DNA from: Spongilla lacustris
Lineage: Eukaryota; Porifera; Demospongiae; Spongillida; Spongillidae
DNA length: 64,000 nt
Direction: 5' to 3'
Assembly: GCA_949361645.1 (NCBI GenBank)
Contig: OX442419.1
Location: 3,569,459-3,633,458, forward strand
Shown: piece after piece, positions 56,236 through 64,000 of the stretch
Layout: every line of letters starts with the position of its first letter
How positions within the stretch are numbered: position 1 is the stretch's first letter
Made by a program: the position numbers and the translations under genes
Notes under the pieces: generated by a model
Told to the model about the DNA's origin: nothing
Database searches by the model: none
The model's input: the letters and a program-made list of their open reading frames with translations, nothing else

Positions 56236-58075
56236 GCCCATACAGTTTGGTGTGGCTTGTCCAATGGGTTCAGAAAAGGTTATTCATGGAATAAGGGCCT
56301 GTGTGGATAAACATTGGAATGATTTGGACTTTTCTGTTCTCAAGGTGGATTTCAAGAATGCATTCAATTTAGTCTCCAGAGATGCTGTTTTACAGGAATG
56401 CGCGGAGCATTTCCCAGATTTGCTTCCTTGGGTGGCATGGTGTTATGGCTCTCACCCTTTTCTGTGGCACCCTATGGGCCAGCTAACATCACAATCAGGT
56501 GTGCAGCAGGGAGACCCACTGGGTCCTTTTCTGTTTGCTTTGGTCCTGCATAAGGTTGCTGGAGCTATTAAAGACGATACTGAGTGCAACCATCTATTAT
56601 ATCAAGCTTGGTATCTGGATGATGGCATCTTAGCAGGCAAGAAGTCTTCAATTTGTAGATCTTTGACCCTTATACAGGAGTTAGGACCCCCTCTTGGCCT
56701 ACATATCAATATCTCTAAATGTGAGTTGTACTGCCCAAGTGATGCCTCCCCTTTCCCACCAGAGCTCAAAGTTTTCCAATTGCCTCATTTTGAGATATTA
56801 GGATGCCCAATTGGTGACTACATATACTGTGCAAACTTTATTGCCTCAAAACGGCTTGAAGCTCGCAAGCTTTTGCACTGCTTGATAGAGGTTTCTGTCA
56901 TAGACCCTCAAGTAGCTTTAACATTACTTCATCTATGTGGTAGTTTTTGCAAGTTAAGCTACTTGGCTCGCTCAATTCCAACCAACTTGGTATCAGATGC
57001 TTTCAAGCTCTTCGATGATGACATCCACCACTGTTTCATGGACTGCATAGGTTTTGAAATGTCAGATGAGGCATGGTGTCAGGCCCAACTTGGCCTTAAC
57101 AGTGGTGGTCTTGGGTTGCGCTCACTGTCCCTACACTCCAGCTCAGCTTTTATTGCTTCCTTCTGCTCCTCTGGGGTGTATGATACAGATGACATACACC
57201 TTACAAATGCCTTGGACCACTTCAATTCTACTGTTGCTCCAATTGAGAAACTATCTGTCAATTCTGTGGTTTCCTCACCTGTCAGTCAGAAGCTTCTGTC
57301 TTCAAAAGTAAACGACTATTGCTTTCAAGTCCTCTTTGATGAATCCTCCCCTGCTAACAAGGCTCGGTTGCTATCAGTTTCAGCCCCCCACGCGACATCC
57401 TGGTTATCAGTTGTTCCCTCCACATCCCTAGCTCTCCATCTTGACCCAATTGAATTCAGGGTAGCTGTCAAGTGGTGGCTAGGCCAAGATACCTCCCAGG
57501 GCTCTCAGTGTGCTTTCTGCCCTGCCCACAGTCTGGACCCTCTTGGACACCATGCATTAACATGCAAATGTGGGGGTGATGTTATTACACGCCATAATGC
57601 TCTCAGGGACACTTTAGCGCACTTTCTTCACCGTGCACATGCTTCAATTGAAGTTGAAGCTGGTGCTGGGCTCTTTCCTGACCATTCACAGTCACGGCCT
57701 GCTGATATTCTCGTGAAGCATTGGAATCATGGAAGGCCCGTTGCCCTGGACATCTCCGTTGTCTCACCGCTAAATCCTTCAACTTTAGCTGAAGCGGGAG
57801 CAACGGTTGGTGCAGTCCTTGACGCAACGGAGAGGAGGAAACACCAGGCCAATGATGTAAAGTGTTTAGCTTTAGGGTGGGTCTCAACCCCTCTAGTAGT
57901 TGACTCCTATGGGGCTTGGGGTAACGAAGCTTCAATATTTCTGGCTCAGATAATTGCTAGGCTTGCGATCCACAAGTCTCTGCCAAAGGCACAGATATCT
58001 TTTGAGCTTTTCGCAAGCTTGAGCATTTGCCTAACAAGAGCGAATGCCAGAGCCATCCTCCGTATAATTATATAA
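56198..58075 (+). CDS. RLE non-LTR retrotransposon, reverse transcriptase and restriction-like endonuclease
   Basis: The genuine coding part starts about 56232, after the T8 run. The reverse transcriptase shows motif A (KVDFKNAFN), motif B (GVQQGDPLGP) and the catalytic YLDDG at about residues 139-143 of the frame. A Cys/His knuckle (C438-C441-H451/452-C456) is followed by the endonuclease core with RPADILV (500-506) and ALDISVVSP (516-524), the PD-(D/E)xK-like pattern of site-specific elements. The C-terminal block (TPLVVDSYGAWGNEA) ends ANARAIL before a stop that lies inside the AT-rich tail. There is essentially no 3' UTR. All catalytic residues are present, so only the homopolymer frameshift separates it from a complete protein. 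It could be a young copy, a sequencing error, or a frameshifting design. Confidence 0.93.
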   Translation: MLSLNIGLLIFFEPIQFGVACPMGSEKVIHGIRACVDKHWNDLDFSVLKVDFKNAFNLVSRDAVLQECAEHFPDLLPWVAWCYGSHPFLWHPMGQLTSQSGVQQGDPLGPFLFALVLHKVAGAIKDDTECNHLLYQAWYLDDGILAGKKSSICRSLTLIQELGPPLGLHINISKCELYCPSDASPFPPELKVFQLPHFEILGCPIGDYIYCANFIASKRLEARKLLHCLIEVSVIDPQVALTLLHLCGSFCKLSYLARSIPTNLVSDAFKLFDDDIHHCFMDCIGFEMSDEAWCQAQLGLNSGGLGLRSLSLHSSSAFIASFCSSGVYDTDDIHLTNALDHFNSTVAPIEKLSVNSVVSSPVSQKLLSSKVNDYCFQVLFDESSPANKARLLSVSAPHATSWLSVVPSTSLALHLDPIEFRVAVKWWLGQDTSQGSQCAFCPAHSLDPLGHHALTCKCGGDVITRHNALRDTLAHFLHRAHASIEVEAGAGLFPDHSQSRPADILVKHWNHGRPVALDISVVSPLNPSTLAEAGATVGAVLDATERRKHQANDVKCLALGWVSTPLVVDSYGAWGNEASIFLAQIIARLAIHKSLPKAQISFELFASLSICLTRANARAILRIII

Positions 58076-58115
58076 ATTATATATATAATTATAATTATAT
58101 ATATATATATCAGCG

Positions 58116-60129
58116 ACTGCGTGCAGAAAACCGTTCTTTGCCTTCAGACGTTTGTGTAGGACCCATTTCTATATGCAGCCGCAGTAAATGCATAAGCGTA
58201 CATATTCATATATGCATGCATGCCAAATATGCGTGAGCATGTACAGCTGATAATGCATGCAGGTTCCAGCAATATGGTAAATATATTAAAAGAAACACAT
58301 GCAGATGCAGCAGCATCCACTAGACATATAGGGCTCATGCAAATCAGAAGATAAAGTTGAATTATATAGGCTCCATGCATGTGCCTATACCCTATATATA
58401 GGAACAGCTCTTACACCAAACCTTCTACACCTATGGAGGCTTAAGCTTGGCCTGCATAGTGCTTGTTCATTGCCAGAGAAGATGTCGATGCTAGCCATGG
58501 TAAAATACATCACCTGTGGCTCTTATGATGCATAACATTAAGACAAAACGATTGATTTTCTGCAAGGTTCGTGAATCGTGCATAATTATGCTGTAATTGT
58601 ACATGTATATACATGTAAGAATCTCTTTAATTTGGACCTCATGTAAGTTCCAAGGTAATTAAAGCTCCACACAAGTATGGCTTTGGAGGATATTTTTTCA
58701 TTGTGAATCTATACAATAACTTTGAATAAGGTCTATCTATATACATATTAATTAACACTGAGTGCATTCACTGTTTAAAGCCGATGATAGTTCATTGCAA
58801 ACTGTGCTTGGTTCTGACAATGCATGCATGCTGTGTACAAAACAAGATGTTGAGAAGAATGATGCTATTATAAGCTACAAATTTAACCTTTTGGTATAAC
58901 TTTGGACTCACGAACACCAAGGAAGTCACCGGCTCCTTCAGCAATGGCAAGGATTAAAGCCTGCTGTTTTCATTTTTTTATAATCAGTTGTGCTTGCTGT
59001 GCACGTGCATGGATGATAGGAATACAGTGCCATCATGAAATCAGGGTTTATTTGATTTACAATCCTCGAAAACACGCCTTCAACCCTCAACGAGTTCATG
59101 ATATGTTGAGACAATTTATTTATTTAAAACGTAACTTGACATGCTTCCATGCATGTGTACTTTTAATTACAATCGTTATTCATTACAATTTATAATTATA
59201 TGACAGAAGACCATCCTGAAAGAGCTACATGTAACATATAATGTAGCAAAGGCTGATAAAATTTGTGCAGGACATGATTCGTTAGCCATGCATTAAAATG
59301 CAAGCTGTGTTGAATATTCAGTCATACATGAATTTCTCAAGCTAAAATCAGCAGCAGGACAAAACCATGTTATACATGTACACGTACATGTACCGTATGC
59401 TTATATTTACTGCACACACTTATTACCTCGGATCATATTTAATAACACACCAAACATACGAACTTAACAGTGCAAGGACTAGTTTCATTCAAGTTTATAA
59501 AACCCGGACCACTTTTGGCAACCCGAACCAAATTTGGCAACCAAAAGTGGTCCGGGATTGGACCAATTTATATAATTTTGGCAGTGAAAAGTGGTCCGCC
59601 CGGACCACTTTTTTGCCCATACCAATTTTAGCGTGACAGTCACACAGTCCCACCAACACCAACACCTAGCCACCACCTCACTGCAGTCTGGAACTCATCA
59701 TAGTTGCACTACATGTATAGGCCTAAGCCAAGCTGCACGAGGGGCAGATTGAGAAGCGGACAGAAGTCGGTTTATATATACGAGGGAACGAGAACAACAA
59801 AATTAACTGATGTATGATAAATTTCACATCTATTAAACCTTAACCATAGATTGAGTCTATGGTCTAACCAACAGATCCTCATCATGTACGTCACTTTGGT
59901 GTCATGACGCATAGTACATTTCTCAACGAGCTTGTTTACTGCATCAATTTCTCTGAGCTGATATCGCCGTAATCGCACTTACAGTACGTATAGTTACTAG
60001 TATTTTCAAATCCCGCGATGGTTGCATGGCCTGTGGTGCGTTATTCTTTGTTATCAAGTGCGATGAGTAGCTACACCTCAGCGTGTCCATGCTACTACCA
60101 AGGTCGGAACACGCCCTACTAGGTATGTC
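58116..60129. other. No firm gene; one candidate exon and CCGGACCACTTTTGG repeats
   Basis: On the minus strand about 58969-58893 there is an acceptor-like AAAACAG followed by QALILAIAEGAGDFLGVRES then KVIPK, an open segment that could be an exon of an unrecognised protein. 59503-59612 holds four copies of the CCGGACCACTTTTGG motif in alternating orientation, mixed with TTGGCAACC. Confidence 0.4.
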
Positions 60130-60700
60130 TGAATGTAGGCTGAGCAATTTAGGTAGCTGTGATTGTGTGCTGGTGGTATCTGGTGTGATGTGGGTAGCTG
60201 TGGTTGTGTGCTTAGATGGTATCTGGTGTGATGTGAACAGCTGTGATTGTGTGGGAGGGTGTCAGGTGTAGTGGTGTCTGGTGTGATTTGGTAGCTGTGG
60301 TTGTGTGCTTAGATAGCTGTGGTTGTGTGCTTAGATGGTATCTGGTGTGATGTGAACAGCTGTGATTGTGTGGGAGGGTGTCAGGTGTAGTGGTGTCTGG
60401 TGTGATTTGGTAGCTGTAGTTGTGTATCTGGTGTGATGTGGGCAGCTGTGGTTGTGTGCTGTGGTATCTGGTGCAGTGTGGGCAGCTCTGGTTGTGTAGG
60501 AGGGTGACGGGTGTCCAGTGGGATGTGTAGTGGTGTCTGGTGTGATTTGGTAGCTGTAGTTGTGTATCTGGTGTGATGTGGGCAGCTGTGGTTGTGTAGG
60601 AGGGTGACGGGTGTCCAGTGGGATGTGTAGTGGTCTCTGGTGTGATGTGTACATGTAGGTAGCTGTGGTTGAGTGCTGAGTGACAACCATAAGTCAGTGA
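60130..60700. repeat. Complex GT-rich minisatellite
   Basis: Higher-order repeats of GTATCTGGTGTGATGTG, AGCTGTGGTTGTGTG and GGGAGGGTGTCAGGTG, with two near-identical blocks of about 115-120 bp. The Thr/His/Pro-rich open frames on the minus strand are artefacts. Confidence 0.92.
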
Positions 60701-60920
60701 GCAGAAAACTAGGTATTTGGCTGGCAAATTGTAAAAACCTGTTTGGAAAAATCGATTATGTTTTATCAGGTATTAGTAAAAATCAATCTCCAGATCCAGA
60801 AAAACCTGAAAAATTGACTAGTGTTTAAAAAGTATTCAGAAAAAAACGAGATGACTTAGTGGTCTCTGGTGTGATGTGGTACATACAGTGTGTAGGGAGG
60901 GAGGGGATTTAATGATATCA

Positions 60921-60948
60921 CCCCCCCCCCCCCCCCCCCCCCCCCCCC
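60921..60948. repeat. Poly-C tract, 28 nt
   Basis: Uninterrupted run of 28 C, directly before a retrotransposon fragment. Confidence 0.9.
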
Positions 60949-61062
60949 AAGTAGTAGCTGCTCCACATCAAATAACGACGTTAAAGTTGGGGCTCTACCT
61001 CACTCCTCATGAATGGAGAATTGTGACCAGGTGGTGGATTAGATTTCTTTATAAATTAGAAC
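60949..61062 (+). mobile_element. RLE retrotransposon internal fragment
   Basis: Reads APHQITTLKLGLYLTPHEWR then IVTRWW, corresponding to SAPHATSW and LDPIEFRVAVKWWLG of the complete element between the reverse transcriptase and the Cys/His knuckle. About 30 codons survive. Confidence 0.65.
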
Positions 61063-62857
61063 TTTTTCTTTATAAAATATTCTGTACCTTGTTTTCCCAC
61101 AGCAATAATAACTAAGGGGCGGGGCACAATACATTGTATTACTCATAAACACTTCACTCTAAGATATAATGAATACACATAAATTTGTGAATAGAATTTT
61201 TACTATGTACAGTCAGTTGATGCAATGATAGAATGCATTAAATTGGCGAACTTTTACACTTGGAACTTCATCCTTTCCCTCAGAATTCTTGTATAATGTG
61301 CTGGTGTGAGGTGTGTGTGTTTTTTACATTGCGTATAGCAGTAATGAGCTGCAGGACAGCTAGATAGCAAGCAATTACTCGTAGCATGTAGGCAGAAAGA
61401 AAGACCGTCTCGTGTGATTGCACATGTAGCTTATACATGTGCAATCACAAGGCCGGCAGAGGCAGTATGTTCAAAGCACGTGTACAGGAAATTCTTCCTG
61501 GGAAGGTCCACCCCTTTAGTACAAGATTATCCTTAAAACACCGTATTCTAAAACCTGCATTGCACTCACTGCAGCACATGTCTATTGCATCAACACATTA
61601 ATTAGTACACACACGTACACTTGTTTAGTTGTTTTGTGCATTAGTTGTCATTCATAGCACACAGGCATGGAGTGGTAACATTGTGCTTCTATTTGCCATG
61701 GGAGAAGGTCCCCTGCAATATCTGTACATCAGAGATATGCGTATTATCCACTCAAGGTGGGGGTATCGCGAGACCCAGCTCGTTCATTGTTGCCTACTTT
61801 AGGCAAACAGATTTGATTGAACTACCAAATTGCATTACGTATAACATCACAGTTGTACAATTTGATGACTGTTTATCATGTCAGCTTGCATTGCTACTGG
61901 TATCAACATCTGATCAGTGGGCAATGGCAGTTCTTTGACAGCTCATGTGTAGCTGAAGTCACGCATTGATACAGACACCATTGTGGGTGACTTTACTGTG
62001 CTGAGCCTCAATTTTAACTTTTTTTCTTCATGGAGCGAGCATGTTCAGCTAACAAACAAACAACGATCGAAACACTATACCAACATACCTTTAGGTATTA
62101 TTTTCTTCCTAAGGCCCTGGCGGTAGCACAATCTATTTGCTCTGAATATGAATCGTAGGAAAAAATAAAGGACTCTTGACAATCTGATATAGTTCCTATC
62201 AAACACACGCGATACTAAGTAGTGGTGAGCCGATTCTTCTTGCTTCAAACTGGGGAACAGAGGTGTTACAACCATTCCGCCAACCTCTGCCTGCTGTTAA
62301 AAACAATGATCCATATAAGGTGTCAGACCATGTAAGGAGATAAGACCACATGAGGTCAAGCCATATAAGGAGATCATACCAGGGGGACTTATTTCACTTT
62401 TTGTTTTAATTTCATGTTTCTACCACTCTGAATGAGGAAATAGAATTTTTAAACCTTCACAACCCCCTGTACATACATCTTTAAGTTCCCGCATATATCG
62501 TGAATGAATAAAACAGAGAATTGCATGTGTAGAAACAAGGTCTAAAGGGGGAAATGCCTTGAAGATGTGGCTACTTTAAATCAGGTGATCTTACTCGTGG
62601 TGTTTTGCCAAAAAAGGACTGTTGATTTTTGTGCAAATAGTTTAGCACTTCAGAGAAAATATATTGAAAAAGCAACACCAGTCTACTCTGCTAGCGTTAG
62701 ATGACTACCGCAATGGAATTAATAGGCAGACAGCCACACCTTTTGCAAAGCGAATTATACAGTATAACGTTATTATGACATTTATTATCAAGATGGTAGC
62801 AGATTGCTTTTAAGATAATCATTTTTAAATTCAATTTGCATCCAATGGTGGCTAGGG
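61063..62857. other. No gene recognised; one perfect hairpin
   Basis: 61413-61449 is a perfect hairpin (16-bp arms, TGTGATTGCACATGTA). The open frame 61645-61938 (Cys-containing, with one Asn-Ile-Thr sequon) was not recognised. Confidence 0.4.
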
Positions 62858-63030
62858 ATGGACACGGCTAGAGGTTTCTCATGTTTCTTGTGCCCACAGC
62901 TCTTGACCGCCTTGGCAACCATGCTACTACCTGTAAACGTAACCCGCCACAACCATCTGCGTAATGTGCTTGTAGAATTCTGCCATCATGCCCATCTAGG
63001 AGTGAGAGTTGAGTATAATCTGTACTGTAG
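62858..63030 (+). mobile_element. RLE retrotransposon fragment, knuckle region
   Basis: Reads FLCPQLLTALATMLLPVNVT, then RHNHLRNVLVEFCHHAHLGV and RVE. It aligns with the CxxC...TCKxGGDVxxRHN and HASIEVEAG part of the complete element, with the Cys/His knuckle largely lost. Confidence 0.65.
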
Positions 63031-64000
63031 GTCTGGGCACAGTTCAATTAACCATCATATGTTACTTGCACTGTAAGCCACACCATTATTTAATGATACA
63101 ATTCTTTGGAGTGATGGTTTTGTTATAGTGAAGGGCTTTCGTCAAAATGCCTTCGTGCCAAACCCTATATGTTACAAAATGTAACTCTCGATAGAGTTTT
63201 GTACTTTTGAGTATTGGTATCCTCCGTTACTGCAATCACATGACTTCCTGACTATATAGCATTTCATTTCCAGATACTACCATAGGTATTGGATTTCTCC
63301 TCCCATTACAGTGACCACTTATCTCAAACTGTCATGTCTGATTTTGAATGTGGGAACATTTTCTGTATTGGCATCCTTAAAGCAGATTTTAGAGCACATG
63401 GTGTTTAGTATGCCAATTCATTTCGTCCATGATCTGAAGTCCCAAGATCTGCTATGAATCCACAACTGAGGAAGCCACAGTTGTGACATTAATGAACATG
63501 GCTCAAGAGTTTGCCAAAACTTCATTGTTTTGCTGCCTTGACTTATGCTCCAACCTGCAGAGATGAAGGTTCACTGCCTGTGGCAGACAATGGAGGTCCT
63601 GAAGTTAAAGGACCCAGCCTTTCAGTTGGGCAAAGCTGATGAGCACATACATGTGAGCAGTAAAGTTTGAATGTCAGCTGCTGTGGTAATTTTTGTACAA
63701 AATGCAGAACTGAATAATTATATCACCTGCAGTTATTAATTACCCAAATAATTGATGCTGGACCTACCATTATTTAGTTCAGATGTGATCCGCTGGGAAG
63801 TACTAGTGCTACACTGAGCTACCATCACTACTAAGGTGACTATAACTGCATCGAATAAGCACAAGCATCTTTCGAACGGCGACACCTCTTAGGTTTCCAA
63901 TATTGTGACATGAGATTTGAGAAATTGTGGCAACTTGCTAACTACTTTTGGCAATGCTACTCAGGCTGCCTGAGTTGATGACTGAGGACTAAGTTGTTGC
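63031..64000. other. No gene recognised
   Basis: No coding or RNA signal was detected to the end of the window. Confidence 0.45.

Larger units (their letters stand above)
54292..58115 (+). mobile_element. Nearly full-length RLE non-LTR retrotransposon
   Basis: Contains the two frames above and ends in an (AT)n/TAATTATA simple repeat at 58062-58115. The 5' boundary is not visible and is placed arbitrarily before the first ATG. No target duplication was recognised. Other copies in the window end near TAA arrays, whereas this one ends in an AT array. Confidence 0.8.

Noticed and set aside
60212..60727. Thr/His/Pro-rich minus-strand frames
   Set aside because: Translation of a GT-rich minisatellite in all three frames.
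61645..61938. 97-codon Cys-containing frame as a receptor exon
   Set aside because: No clear splice sites in phase and no recognised domain.

Overview
The window reads as animal nuclear DNA from an early-branching marine invertebrate, most probably a demosponge such as Amphimedon. The evidence is as follows. There are spliced metazoan genes with GT-AG introns (TMEM41B, a TRIM-NHL protein, Calx-beta receptors) and a metazoan-type U4 snRNA. There is a galaxin-like repeat protein, very many TACATGTA-type palindromes, and a heavy load of short inverted-repeat transposons and retrotransposon fragments. The species is inferred, not proven. A 200-bp run of N at 3548-3747 marks an assembly gap.

Layout. 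1-3.5 kb: two exons of TMEM41B followed by a well-preserved U4 snRNA gene. 5.9-7.0 kb: a galaxin-like protein of twelve 27-residue repeats. 7.6-10.2 kb: a complete but decayed hAT transposon with 8-bp target duplications. 10.3-13.7 kb: a ten-exon Calx-beta transmembrane receptor with a repetitive cytoplasmic tail and two frame breaks. 14.7-16.5 kb: THAP-domain fragments in inverted orientation and a TTAA-flanked element. 18.6-19.3 kb: a truncated duplicate of the receptor's 3' end. 19.3-20.7 kb: three truncated retrotransposon ends stacked in one TAA microsatellite.

20.7-32 kb is gene-poor: a Ty3/Gypsy integrase remnant, tandem and dispersed repeats, a palindromic MITE, and exons of an Ldh_2-type malate/lactate dehydrogenase on the minus strand. 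33.5-35.0 kb holds a second multi-exon single-pass membrane protein. 36.5-39.0 kb is a nested inverted-repeat complex whose elements carry a fragment of a RecQ-like helicase. 41.6-42.1 kb is a truncated copy of the TRIM gene at 47.6-49.8 kb. 43.2-44.5 kb has a divergent pair of small gene fragments. 52.4-53.9 kb holds degraded RING/zinc-binding sequence resembling the RAG1 N-terminus. 54.4-58.1 kb is an almost complete non-LTR retrotransposon with a restriction-like endonuclease, and fragments of its relatives are scattered across the window.

The host genes are functionally unrelated and there is no operon-like logic. What unites the window is mobile DNA: at least nine fragments of one retrotransposon superfamily, many of them beside TAA/TTA simple repeats, and inverted-repeat elements that carry pieces of protein genes. 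Exon boundaries were set by eye from splice signals and phase agreement. Database searches and RNA data would be needed to confirm them.
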